64,000 bases of DNA, taken from positions 186,001 to 250,000 of the forward strand of contig NZ_JRWG01000004.1 in NCBI RefSeq assembly GCF_001573155.1. The letters are read 5' to 3'. Positions 15,391 through 23,790 of this stretch are shown one piece after another. Numbering within the stretch: the stretch's first letter is position 1; the number at the start of each line of letters is the position of its first letter. Below the pieces are notes generated by a model, which had not been told where the DNA came from, searched no databases, and saw nothing but the letters and a program-made list of their open reading frames with translations. The position numbers and the translations under genes were made by a program. The stretch is from Aequorivita aquimaris. GTDB lineage: Bacteria > Bacteroidota > Bacteroidia > Flavobacteriales > Flavobacteriaceae.

Positions 15391-16674
15391 ATGGATTTTA
15401 ATCGAATAAATGAAAAACTCAGCATTTTAGCCGATGCTGCAAAGTATGATGTTTCCTGTTCCTCAAGCGGAAGCAAGAGACAAAATAAAAACAACGGCCT
15501 GGGCAATAGTAGCGGAATGGGCATCTGCCATAGCTACACGGAAGACGGTAGATGCGTTTCACTATTAAAAATTCTGCTTACCAATCATTGCATTTTTGAT
15601 TGTGCCTATTGCGTAACGCGAAAAAGTAATGATATAAAGCGCGCAGCTTTTAAGGTACAAGAGGTTGTAGATTTGACAATTAATTTTTACAGACGCAATT
15701 ACATTGAGGGCCTTTTTTTAAGCAGCGGAATTTTTAAAAACGCAGATTATACCATGGAACGTTTGATTGCGGTTGCAAAAAAGTTGCGTGAGGAAGAGAA
15801 TTTTAATGGATATATTCACTTAAAGTCCATTCCAGGCGCAAGCGATGAATTGATGCGGGAAGCTGGCCTGTATGCAGATCGCCTTTCGGTAAATATTGAA
15901 ATTCCCACAGAAAAAGGTTTGAAATTACTTGCTCCGGAAAAAAACAGAAAAGATTTTATAAAACCTATGGAAAAGGTGAAGAATGAAATCATTCAATATA
16001 AAAACGAAAAAAAACTTTTGAAAAAAGTCCCTCTCTATGCCCCGGCGGGGCAAAGCACCCAAATGATTGTAGGCGCCAGTGGGGAAAGCGACGCTGAAAT
16101 AATGTACACCTCAGCCTTTTTTTATAAATCATTTAATCTTAAAAGGGTTTATTACTCCGGCTACGTTCCCATAAGCCATGACAATCGCTTACCGTCCATC
16201 GGCACTGCGGTTCCTCTTTTACGTGAAAATAGACTTTACCAAACAGATTGGCTACTTCGGTTTTATGGTTTTGATGTACGTGAATTGCTGAATACCGAAT
16301 ACCCAAATCTGGAATCGGATATAGACCCCAAGTTAAGCTGGGCACTGCGCAATTTGGACCAATTTCCAGTTGATATAAATAAGGCAGATATGCGTATGTT
16401 ATTGCGCGTACCAGGTCTTGGGGTAAAATCGGTCCACAAAATTATTGCGGCACGCAGATATCGAAAACTTAATTGGGAAAACCTTAAATCAATTGGCACT
16501 GCATTGAATAGGGCAAAATACTTCATAACCTGTGATTCCAGAATTTTTGAAGGAAAAGATAGAACCGCCGCACAATTGAAAGGATTGATAATGAATAGCT
16601 CCGGAAGCAAATTCAGAAAAGAACTAAGTACCCAGTTGAATTTGTTTGATAACCAAAGTTTGCAGCCCACATGA
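15391..16674 (+). CDS. Radical SAM DNA modification/repair protein (TIGR03916 type)
   Basis: 427 residues from the ATG at 15391; the open frame upstream runs through the operator array and promoter and is not coding. The radical SAM cluster is C67-x3-C71-x2-C74 (NHCIFDCAYC). About residues 325-385 carry a helix-hairpin-helix segment (MRMLLRVPGLGVKSVHKIIAARR) for DNA contact. I recognise the family called putative DNA modification/repair radical SAM protein; its substrate is not known to me. Its stop overlaps the next gene as ATGA. Control by the divergent S24 repressor is expected from the operators. Confidence 0.9.
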   Translation: MDFNRINEKLSILADAAKYDVSCSSSGSKRQNKNNGLGNSSGMGICHSYTEDGRCVSLLKILLTNHCIFDCAYCVTRKSNDIKRAAFKVQEVVDLTINFYRRNYIEGLFLSSGIFKNADYTMERLIAVAKKLREEENFNGYIHLKSIPGASDELMREAGLYADRLSVNIEIPTEKGLKLLAPEKNRKDFIKPMEKVKNEIIQYKNEKKLLKKVPLYAPAGQSTQMIVGASGESDAEIMYTSAFFYKSFNLKRVYYSGYVPISHDNRLPSIGTAVPLLRENRLYQTDWLLRFYGFDVRELLNTEYPNLESDIDPKLSWALRNLDQFPVDINKADMRMLLRVPGLGVKSVHKIIAARRYRKLNWENLKSIGTALNRAKYFITCDSRIFEGKDRTAAQLKGLIMNSSGSKFRKELSTQLNLFDNQSLQPT

Positions 16675-17438
16675 AAACCATTTTGATTTATGACGGGAGT
16701 TTCGATGGACTTCTTTCCGCTATCTTTTATGTTTTTGAATTCAAGCTAACAAATGTTTGCATTAAAAAGCGAGAGCACTCACAACAAAATTTCTTTGATG
16801 CTGAAGAAGTAATTATAACAGATAAAATAAAAGCAACACGCGTTTGGAAAGGGCTTTCAAAAAAACTTTCGGCAAGAGGGAGGCAAAAAATCTACAAAGC
16901 TTTCTTGAGTGAAATTCCAACAATTGAAACTGCCATATTACACTTTATAAAACGTACGTTTTCTTCCGAAGTTCCTATTGAAAATGATTACAGCGATCCA
17001 TCGATCCTTGAAATAGACAAAGTTGCAAAAAAAGTAGATCGTGAAAAACACAGAATGGACGCCTTTGTGCGTTTTAAGCTCACAAAAGATGATATTTATT
17101 TTGCAAGCATAGAGCCAGACTTCAATGTTCTTCCCTTAAATGCAGATCATTTTAAAAAAAGATATGCCGATCAAAAATGGCTTTTATATGATGTTAAACG
17201 GAAATATGGCGTCTATTATGACCTTAAAAATGTTCAAACCGTTAAGTTGGAAATTTCCTCCAACACAAACAATACAAGCAACGCTTCAACCTATTTTACA
17301 CTTGACGAAATAAATTTTCAGCAGCTTTGGGGCATCTACTTTAAAAACAGTAATATACCTTCCCGAAAGAATATGCGTTTGCATATAAAACATATTCCGA
17401 AAAGGTATTGGAAATATTTACCCGAAAAAAAGTTTTGA
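16671..17438 (+). CDS. DUF4130 / TIGR03915-type probable DNA metabolism protein
   Basis: 255 residues. It starts with ILIYDGSFDGLLSAIFYVFE, the family signature, and contains the middle KVDREKHRMDAFVRFKL and FASIEPDFNVLPL stretches, plus ADQKWLLYDVKRKYGVYYDL. The family nearly always sits beside the radical SAM protein above, as here with a 4-nt ATGA overlap. No enzymatic motif is obvious. A joint role in repair of a particular DNA lesion is the accepted guess. Confidence 0.88.
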   Translation: MKTILIYDGSFDGLLSAIFYVFEFKLTNVCIKKREHSQQNFFDAEEVIITDKIKATRVWKGLSKKLSARGRQKIYKAFLSEIPTIETAILHFIKRTFSSEVPIENDYSDPSILEIDKVAKKVDREKHRMDAFVRFKLTKDDIYFASIEPDFNVLPLNADHFKKRYADQKWLLYDVKRKYGVYYDLKNVQTVKLEISSNTNNTSNASTYFTLDEINFQQLWGIYFKNSNIPSRKNMRLHIKHIPKRYWKYLPEKKF

Positions 17439-17452
17439 ATTAATTTTTTAAT

Positions 17453-17460
17453 TACTTTTG
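17453..17460 (+). promoter_or_regulatory. Candidate -7 box for lipoprotein member 4
   Basis: TACTTTTG matches TAnnTTTG, 30 nt before the ATG at 17491 and just after the preceding stop. The gene therefore has its own promoter rather than relying on the repair operon. Confidence 0.5.
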
Positions 17461-17490
17461 CACACTATTAATCACTAATCTATTTCAACA

Positions 17491-17766
17491 ATGAAAAAAT
17501 TATTTTTATCACTTGCCGCTCTTGCATTGGTTGCTTCAGTTTACTCTTGCAGAGATACTAAAACTGAGGAAAACGCAGAAGAGACTGCTGAAACTATGAT
17601 GGATAACGCTGAGGAGTCTATTGAAGAAGCTGGTGACGCTGTAGAAGAAGCTGCTGAGGAAACTGGTGACGCTATCGAGAATGCTGCTGAGGAAACTGGT
17701 GACGCTATCGAGAATGCTGCTGATGAAACTGAAGAAGCTGTAAAAGACGCTACTGACGGTCAATAA
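17491..17766 (+). CDS. Small acidic lipoprotein with 11-residue repeats, SCRD family member 4
   Basis: 91 residues. Lipoprotein signal MKKLFLSLAALALVASVYSC, then RDTKTEENA. The mature chain is an 11-residue repeat rich in Ala and Glu (EETGDAIENAA), which predicts a long right-handed amphipathic helix as in LEA-type proteins. Two exact 33-bp DNA copies (17650-17682, 17683-17715) encode it and a third is degenerate. Codon choice (GCT, GAA, GGT) is strongly biased, suggesting high expression. It is paralogous to the three lipoproteins at 13.7-14.5 kb. Function unknown. Confidence 0.85.
   Translation: MKKLFLSLAALALVASVYSCRDTKTEENAEETAETMMDNAEESIEEAGDAVEEAAEETGDAIENAAEETGDAIENAADETEEAVKDATDGQ
17650..17715 (+). 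repeat. Two exact 33-bp tandem repeats inside lipoprotein 4
   Basis: Unit of 33 bp (11 codons) present twice with no mismatch, followed by a partial third copy from 17716. In-frame expansion or contraction by slippage would change helix length by about 11 residues. Confidence 0.9.
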
Positions 17767-17790
17767 GCATTTTTTGCTAAAAAAAAATGT

Positions 17791-17824
17791 AAAGCCCTTT
17801 CAAATTTGAAAGGGCTTTTTTTTA
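17791..17824 (+). terminator. Strong terminator after lipoprotein 4
   Basis: AAAGCCCTTTCAAA (17791-17804) pairs directly with TTTGAAAGGGCTTT (17805-17818), followed by a T-run to 17824. Confidence 0.9.
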
Positions 17825-17849
17825 TTTTGCATTCACAATTACTTCAGAT

Positions 17850-18284
17850 ATGCTAGAAACCATAACAGAAAAATTCAAAAAAGTTTCCTTTATGGAATTG
17901 TGCATTTACATCATCCTGTATTTAGTGACAGGTTTTATAATGAACAGCATAGGAATTTATTTTGAAATTGTTCGATTTGAGAATTGGTGGCAAATAATCA
18001 CCTGTTATGCTTTGTATATGGTGCCCGTATCAATATTAATAAAAGAGTATTCCTTTTTCAACCAGTATTGTTATGGCCTTTTAGCAGTCGGGGTTCTAGA
18101 ACTTTGCGGATATACTTTTCAAACTTCCTATGTATACCAAAACAATATACTATCACAATTGTTTACCCCGTATAATGTAACCTTGGCGATGACTTTATTT
18201 TTTGCCATTTACTTCCCCTTGGGCAATATGTTAGTAAGTTATATCTGCAAAAAAATCACGCCACAAAAAAAGCTCCTTCAATAA
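17850..18284 (+). CDS. Hypothetical integral membrane protein
   Basis: 144 residues with about four membrane helices (IYIILYLVTGFIMNSIGIYF, ITCYALYMVPVSILI, YGLLAVGVLELCGY, VTLAMTLFFAIYFPLGNMLVSYI) and a basic C-terminus. I do not recognise a family. It begins 26 nt past a strong terminator and ends just before two tRNA genes on the opposite strand. Tyr- and Phe-rich composition is consistent with a true membrane protein. Confidence 0.75.
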   Translation: MLETITEKFKKVSFMELCIYIILYLVTGFIMNSIGIYFEIVRFENWWQIITCYALYMVPVSILIKEYSFFNQYCYGLLAVGVLELCGYTFQTSYVYQNNILSQLFTPYNVTLAMTLFFAIYFPLGNMLVSYICKKITPQKKLLQ

Positions 18285-18300
18285 AGAAGAAGCTTTTAAG

Positions 18301-18384
18301 TACTCGAGGCGGGACTTGAACCCGCACGACCAAATGGTCACAGGATTTTAAGTCCGGCGTGTCTACCAATTCCACCACTCGAGC
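18301..18384 (-). tRNA. tRNA-Leu (anticodon TAA)
   Basis: Reverse complement folds as a class II tRNA: acceptor GCTCGAG with CTCGAGT (terminal G-U pair), D-loop with AATTGGTAGAC, anticodon loop CTTAAAA giving UAA, a long variable arm, and GGTTCAAGTCC in the T arm. CCA is not encoded. Confidence 0.93.
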
Positions 18385-18498
18385 ATTTCGGCTGCGCTCC
18401 TTGCAGGTTTAATTTCAGCCTGCAAAAGCCTCGGATAGATTGTTTATTACAATCTGGACTTAACAAAAAATGCCGAATTGCATCGGCATTCAAGGTTG

Positions 18499-18571
18499 AG
18501 CGAAAAACGGGATTCGAACCCGCGACCTCCACCTTGGCAAGGTGGCGCTCTACCAACTGAGCTATTTTCGC
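18499..18571 (-). tRNA. tRNA-Gly (anticodon GCC)
   Basis: Reverse complement gives a 73-nt cloverleaf: acceptor GCGAAAA with TTTTCGC, D-loop AGCTCAGTTGGTAGAGC, anticodon stem CCACC/GGTGG around TTGCCAA, T arm GGGTTCGAATCCC and discriminator U. It lies 115 nt upstream of tRNA-Leu on the same strand, probably one transcript. Confidence 0.95.
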
Positions 18572-18669
18572 AGAATATTTAATGAACGGTGCTTCACATT
18601 CAAAGCGGGAGCAAATTTAAAAATTTTACTTCAAAAGCAAAGTCTTTTTTGATAAATTATTACTGAAAT

Positions 18670-21285
18670 TTACTTTTTCATTTTAACTGAGGCATTCCGT
18701 TGCAACATACGTCGTATTTCGTTAAGTTTCATCAATGCCTCTACCGGGGTAAGTGTATCAATATCAATATCCAAAATCTCTTCGCGCAGCTCTTCCAACA
18801 GGGGATCGTCCAGTTTAAAAAAACTCAATTGCATTTCTTCTTTGGAAACCGCCTTCATTTCTTCGGTCAATTCTTCGGAAGCGTGACTTTTTTCAAGCCT
18901 TTTCAAGATTTTATTGGCCCGTTGAAGCACTGCTTGCGGCATTCCGGCCATTTTTGCAACGTGGATTCCAAAACTGTGGTGGCTTCCGCCCGGAACCAGT
19001 TTCCGAAGAAAAAGCACGTTATCCTTCAATTCCTTTACCGAAACATTGTAGTTTTTGATGCGCGCGAAAGTCTCCGTCATTTCGTTCAATTCATGATAAT
19101 GGGTCGCAAAAAGTGTTTTCCCGCGCGAAGGATGTTCGTGAAGGTATTCACTTATCGCCCAAGCGATGGAAATTCCATCATAAGTGCTGGTTCCACGGCC
19201 AATTTCATCCAAGAGGATCAAACTCCGCTCCGAAAGATTGTTCAAAATACTCGCCGTTTCGTTCATCTCTACCATAAAAGTTGATTCGCCCATTGAAATG
19301 TTATCACTTGCGCCAACTCTTGTGAAAATTTTATCCACACACCCCATTCGCACTTCCGAAGCAGGAACAAAGCTGCCCATCTGCGCTAACAAAACAATCA
19401 AGGCAGTCTGCCGAAGAATGGCCGATTTACCGCTCATATTGGGTCCGGTAATCATAATTATTTGCTGGTTTTCACGATCGAGAAAAACATCGTTTGCAAT
19501 ATAAGGAGCGTCGGGTGGAAGCTGTTTTTCGATTACTGGATGGCGGCCTTCCTTTATGTCCAAATCAAACGTATCATCCAGCAATGGTCGTGTGTAATTT
19601 GCCTCTTTGGCTTGGGTTGCGAACGAACACAGGCAATCCAATTGCGCAATCAAGGCTGCATTTTGCTGCACTGAACCGATAAACTGAAGCATCCACTCAA
19701 CCAATTTCGCAAAAATCTCCTGCTCCAAGGCGAGTATTTTTTCCTCAGCGCCCAGGATTTTGGTTTCGTACTCCTTTAATTCTTCCGTTATATATCTTTC
19801 AGCGCTTACGAGTGTCTGCTTGCGGATCCATTCCGGCGGAACCTTGTCTTTATGGGTGTTTCGTACTTCAATATAATATCCAAAAACGTTGTTCGAGGCT
19901 ATTTTAAGTGAAGAAATTCCCGTGCGCTTGGTTTCGCGCTCCAGCATCTCGTCCAAATATTCCTTTCCATTTGCTGAAATATTCCGCAATTCATCCAACG
20001 TTTCCGAAAAACCTTCGGCAATTGTATTTCCCTTCAAAATATTTACTGGCGCTTCCTCAAAAAGCGTTTCCTTTATTTTGTTCCGAAGCAATTCGCAGTC
20101 GTGCAGTTGTTCGCCGATAATTTTTAGCGATTCGTTTTTGGAATTCAGTGCCAACGCTTTTATGGGAACGACCGCTTCCAAGGAATTTTTAAGCTGAATA
20201 ACCTCGCGCGGGTTCACTTTTCCGGTCGCCACTTTTGAAATGAGTCGCTCCAAATCCCCGATGCGTTTTGTGTATTGTTGCATTTTTTCCAGAGTAACTG
20301 GATTGTCCAAAAGAAAACTTACTACTTCGTGTCTGCGATTTATTTTTTCAGCATTTTTTAGCGGAAGCGCCATCCACCGCTTTAAAAGCCTTCCGCCCAT
20401 TGGCGAAATGGTCTTATCAATCACATCCAAAAGCGTAACCGCGTTTTGCTGGTTGGAATGGTACAGCTCCAAATTGCGGATGGTAAAACGGTCCATCCAG
20501 ACGTACTCGTCTTCGGCAATTCGCGACAATTTTGAGATATGTTGAAGCTTCGTGTGTCGCGTTTCGCTTAAATAATGGAGTGCCGCACCGGCAGCAATTA
20601 TGCCCTCTTCCAAATGATCGACGCCAAAACCTTTTAGATTTTTTACATCGAAGTGTTTCGTGAGCGTTTCAAAGGAATAATCACTTTGAAAAATCCAATC
20701 CTCCAAATGGAAAACGTGGTAATTATTTCCAAAGGTTTCAGAAAAAAGCTTTCGTTTCTGTTTTGAAAAAAGCACTTCCGAAGGGTTGAAATTCTGCAGT
20801 AATTTATCCACATATTCCGCAGAACCTTCCGAAACCAAAAACTCGCCCGTGGAAACATCCAAAAAGGAAACCCCGAGATTTTTAGTGCCGAAATGAATGG
20901 CCGCCAAAAAGTTGTTTGATTTTGATTGTAAAATATCATCGTTAAAAGCAACCCCTGGCGTAACAAGTTCGGTAACACCACGCTTTACAATGGTTTTAGT
21001 CATTTTTGGATCTTCCAACTGATCGCAAATTGCCACGCGGCAGCCCGCCATAACCAGTTTTGGCAAATAGGTATTGAGGGAATGGTGCGGAAACCCGGCG
21101 AGCTCAGTTCTATCGCCACCGTTGTTGCGGTGGGTGAGCGTAATGTTTAAAATTCCAGCCGCACGCACGGCATCTTCCCCAAAAGTTTCGTAAAAATCGC
21201 CCACACGAAACAGCAGCAAAGCATCGGGATACTTTGCTTTAATCGTGTTGTACTGCTTCATCAATGGGGTTTCCTTCTTCGCCAT
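18670..21285 (-). CDS. mutS: DNA mismatch repair protein MutS
   Basis: 871 residues, full length. MutS recognises mismatches and recruits MutL. N-terminal mismatch contact motif FYETF in [13 protein letters not shown], connector and lever domains, Walker [12 protein letters not shown], then [25 protein letters not shown] (Walker B) and the signature [10 protein letters not shown]. It has its own ATG at 21285 and diverges from the TrmH gene. A 194-residue frame on the opposite strand is a shadow of this coding sequence. Confidence 0.98.
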   Translation of the reverse strand: MAKKETPLMKQYNTIKAKYPDALLLFRVGDFYETFGEDAVRAAGILNITLTHRNNGGDRTELAGFPHHSLNTYLPKLVMAGCRVAICDQLEDPKMTKTIVKRGVTELVTPGVAFNDDILQSKSNNFLAAIHFGTKNLGVSFLDVSTGEFLVSEGSAEYVDKLLQNFNPSEVLFSKQKRKLFSETFGNNYHVFHLEDWIFQSDYSFETLTKHFDVKNLKGFGVDHLEEGIIAAGAALHYLSETRHTKLQHISKLSRIAEDEYVWMDRFTIRNLELYHSNQQNAVTLLDVIDKTISPMGGRLLKRWMALPLKNAEKINRRHEVVSFLLDNPVTLEKMQQYTKRIGDLERLISKVATGKVNPREVIQLKNSLEAVVPIKALALNSKNESLKIIGEQLHDCELLRNKIKETLFEEAPVNILKGNTIAEGFSETLDELRNISANGKEYLDEMLERETKRTGISSLKIASNNVFGYYIEVRNTHKDKVPPEWIRKQTLVSAERYITEELKEYETKILGAEEKILALEQEIFAKLVEWMLQFIGSVQQNAALIAQLDCLCSFATQAKEANYTRPLLDDTFDLDIKEGRHPVIEKQLPPDAPYIANDVFLDRENQQIIMITGPNMSGKSAILRQTALIVLLAQMGSFVPASEVRMGCVDKIFTRVGASDNISMGESTFMVEMNETASILNNLSERSLILLDEIGRGTSTYDGISIAWAISEYLHEHPSRGKTLFATHYHELNEMTETFARIKNYNVSVKELKDNVLFLRKLVPGGSHHSFGIHVAKMAGMPQAVLQRANKILKRLEKSHASEELTEEMKAVSKEEMQLSFFKLDDPLLEELREEILDIDIDTLTPVEALMKLNEIRRMLQRNASVKMKK

Positions 21286-21403
21286 AAATCAAAAAAATCT
21301 TTAATCGATAAATGTAACTAAAATGCTCTTTTCTTTAAAATGAAGTGATTAGGATTTATTGGGTTTTATCAACAATTGACTTCACTTTTAGCCAGCTAAC
21401 GAT

Positions 21404-21411
21404 TAACTTTG
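21404..21411 (+). promoter_or_regulatory. Candidate -7 box for the TrmH-family gene, 6 nt before ATG
   Basis: TAACTTTG matches TAnnTTTG. A TTG at 21376-21378 is 25 nt upstream, somewhat far. The short distance to the ATG at 21418 predicts a nearly leaderless mRNA. Confidence 0.55.
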
Positions 21412-21417
21412 CCGCCT

Positions 21418-21969
21418 ATGAAAAATCGCAAATTAAAAAACAGCGAACTGGACCGTCTGAATCCCGAAGAATACAAAGCTTCGGAAAAAACGCCGCTGAT
21501 CATTATTCTAGATAATATCCGCAGTTTGAACAATATCGGTTCCGTTTTTCGCACCGCTGATGCTTTTTTGGTAAAGAAAATCTATCTCTGTGGCATTACT
21601 GCACAACCACCGCACAAAGACATCCAAAAAACCGCTCTTGGCGCAACGGAAAGCGTGGATTGGGAATATGCTGAAAACACACTCGATGTAGTTTCAAAAC
21701 TTCAAAATGAGGGTGTTTTTGTGGCTTCTATCGAGCAGGCCGAACTTGCAGTTAACCTTAACGATTTTTCGGTACAGAAAGAAATGACCTATGCCGTGGT
21801 TTTTGGAAATGAAGTGAAGGGCGTACAGCAAAAAGTAGTCAGTGCAAGCGATGCCGTAATTGAAATTCCACAATTTGGAACGAAGCACTCATTAAATATT
21901 GCAGTAAGTGTGGGCGTTGTGGTTTGGGATTTTTTCACTAAACTTTCAGATTTAGGAAAAACGATTTAA
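21418..21969 (+). CDS. TrmH/SpoU-family RNA 2'-O-methyltransferase
   Basis: 183 residues from the ATG at 21418 (TTG at 21409 rejected because it lies within the promoter box). A SPOUT-fold methylase with all three knot motifs: LDNIRSLNNIGSVFRTADAF, VFGNEVKGV and IPQFGTKHSLNIAVSVG. It lacks the N-terminal domain of larger TrmH or RlmB enzymes, so tRNA is a likelier substrate than rRNA, but this cannot be settled here. It converges on and overlaps the UbiA gene end by 18 nt. Confidence 0.9.
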   Translation: MKNRKLKNSELDRLNPEEYKASEKTPLIIILDNIRSLNNIGSVFRTADAFLVKKIYLCGITAQPPHKDIQKTALGATESVDWEYAENTLDVVSKLQNEGVFVASIEQAELAVNLNDFSVQKEMTYAVVFGNEVKGVQQKVVSASDAVIEIPQFGTKHSLNIAVSVGVVVWDFFTKLSDLGKTI

Positions 21970-22863
21970 GAGCAATTCCACATCAATAAGAACAATACTA
22001 AATACACCTATGACGATGGCAAATTTCAATATATTGTGCAAAACCATATAGTGGATTTTGTTTTTTGAATACCACAAAACTGCGAGAAAAACAGCCAGTC
22101 CGGCAATGCTTGCGTAAAAATAATAATCCATATAGCCTATTTCTCCCTCAAATTTTGTGATGAGCAAAATGGTTGGCGCCAACGTTAGTATGCTCAAAAC
22201 CGTCAACATCCTTTTTGAAGTTTTTTCACCGTAAACCACTGGAATGGTTTTATAGCCATGTGTTAAATCGCCCTTTAGGTTTTCGAGGTCTTTTACCAAT
22301 TCGCGCATAGAAATCAGCAGAAACAGAAAAGTAGCGTGTACAAAAATCACCACGTCAAAGTTTGCGTAGTGTACAAAAATTGCAAAGAAGGGAACTACCG
22401 CAAGTATGGCCGCAGTAATATTACCAATGAAAGGATATTTTTTGAGCTTATGGGAATACAACCAAAGAAAAAAGATATAAATTGAGAAAAATAGCACCGC
22501 CCTAAACGAAACGTAACTTGCAAAAATGACCGACAAAAAGTTGAGCACAAAATAGGCTGAAAGCTTTGTACGCTGGCTCACAAGCTTGTCAAGCATGGTT
22601 TTACGCGGACGGTTTATTAAATCCTTTTCACTGTCGTAAAAACTGTTTATAATATAACCCCCTGCAATTGCAGAAGAGGATGCCAAAACGAGCATCAATA
22701 AATTTACATCAAAAAGAACCTGTCTAACGGGCAAATCTGGCGCTAATATATAGATGCTGGTAAGGTATTGAGCGATTACAATAATTAAAATATTGTAACC
22801 ACGAACCACAGAAAACAGGCTAAAAAACTTTAAAAGGAAGAGTTTTTGTTTTCTATTGAGCAT
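21952..22863 (-). CDS. UbiA-family prenyltransferase
   Basis: 303 residues, polytopic. Transfers a prenyl chain onto an acceptor in the membrane. The two Asp-rich motifs are INSFYDSEKDLINRP and RELVKDLENLKGD, and about eight hydrophobic helices are visible. In related genomes this gene is annotated as geranylgeranylglycerol-phosphate geranylgeranyltransferase-like and lies with mevalonate pathway genes. Here mevalonate kinase is 5 kb away on the same strand. It follows the SGNH gene by 25 nt. Confidence 0.88.
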   Translation of the reverse strand: MLNRKQKLFLLKFFSLFSVVRGYNILIIVIAQYLTSIYILAPDLPVRQVLFDVNLLMLVLASSSAIAGGYIINSFYDSEKDLINRPRKTMLDKLVSQRTKLSAYFVLNFLSVIFASYVSFRAVLFFSIYIFFLWLYSHKLKKYPFIGNITAAILAVVPFFAIFVHYANFDVVIFVHATFLFLLISMRELVKDLENLKGDLTHGYKTIPVVYGEKTSKRMLTVLSILTLAPTILLITKFEGEIGYMDYYFYASIAGLAVFLAVLWYSKNKIHYMVLHNILKFAIVIGVFSIVLIDVELLLNRFS

Positions 22864-22888
22864 TTTTTTAGAGACAAGTATTTAGTTT

Positions 22889-23785
22889 TTACTGTTTGGA
22901 TATCCACTTTCCTACTTCAGCAGAAACATCTTTCGCCGAATCCTTATAAAGATGGATACCATCCGTAAAGGTAAACTTTGTATCGGAATTCATTAAATTT
23001 AAATATGGTACGGCTTCAGATTTAGCCAATTCATCAATTTTTTTATCAAAATCGGGAAGCAGTCTTGCCTCAATCGCTGCAATTCTATTATCAACTGGAA
23101 GTCTTACCAAATATACCTTGCCGTGGGTTTTTAGTGTTTCAATCGTTTTTTTTAAGTATTCAAATCGTGTTTGGGAAAACTTGTAGTTTTTCAATTTTGT
23201 TTTTTGCTCCTGAATATTTTCAGCAATTCTATTTTTTACTGAAGTAGAATCCATTGGCGGAAAAACCTCCAACCACCCATCGTCATGTACTTCCATTTGG
23301 GAAAAATTCAACAGAATCTTAATGTAATTATCGCCATAACTATTCAATATATACGAAACATTCGGCTTTGAACTAAAGGAAGACAGCGTGCCCATAAACG
23401 ATTTTGATTCGCCAAACTGGTTTTCATCATTGGGGTCAATTCCATCACTGGAAATGCTCCACGGGTCTACCGTGATAATAAAAATTCCATCTTTTGTTCT
23501 TGGATCCAGTTTCTTTTCGATGGCGCTGAGATACGCTGGGCCAAAGGGACTATGCGCCACGGTAAAAGAAAAATTATAAATATCAGTTTCCAAATAAGGG
23601 TTTATGAACTCTGGCATCAAGCCCTGTGCTGCTTTTGAAGTTCCCAATATAAGTGAGGATTGCTTTGGCGTTGTGGTTCTTAAATAAAACGGATCGCTCT
23701 TTCCATCGGCTTGTAGAAAAACAAAGTAAACCGAAGCGATAATTGCTACGGAAAACAATGAAGATTCTATCAAAAATTTTTTCAT
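22889..23785 (-). CDS. SGNH-like envelope acyltransferase partner of MBOAT
   Basis: 298 residues with one N-terminal membrane anchor (FLIESSLFSVAIIASVYFVF). SGNH/AlgX-type signatures: SSLILGTSKAAQGL (nucleophile Ser in GTS) and FTDGIHLYKDSA (Asp-x-x-His pair). It starts 5 nt after the MBOAT stop, and MBOAT-SGNH pairs move acetyl groups across the membrane onto polysaccharide, as in alginate AlgI/AlgJ. The acceptor here is unknown. Catalytic assignment is by motif only. Confidence 0.75.
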   Translation of the reverse strand: MKKFLIESSLFSVAIIASVYFVFLQADGKSDPFYLRTTTPKQSSLILGTSKAAQGLMPEFINPYLETDIYNFSFTVAHSPFGPAYLSAIEKKLDPRTKDGIFIITVDPWSISSDGIDPNDENQFGESKSFMGTLSSFSSKPNVSYILNSYGDNYIKILLNFSQMEVHDDGWLEVFPPMDSTSVKNRIAENIQEQKTKLKNYKFSQTRFEYLKKTIETLKTHGKVYLVRLPVDNRIAAIEARLLPDFDKKIDELAKSEAVPYLNLMNSDTKFTFTDGIHLYKDSAKDVSAEVGKWISKQ

Positions 23786-23790
23786 CCTTA

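Noticed and set aside
17650-17730. Possible CRISPR or satellite array
   Set aside because: The 33-bp units have no spacers and lie in-frame inside a protein gene.
17536-17763. 75-residue Ser/Phe-rich minus-strand frame with repeats
   Set aside because: Antisense image of the 33-bp repeats in lipoprotein 4.
18338-18556. 72-residue minus-strand frame
   Set aside because: Runs through the two tRNA genes and is not a protein gene.
18700-19284. 194-residue plus-strand frame
   Set aside because: Shadow of mutS; composition is Phe/His-rich with no recognisable motif.
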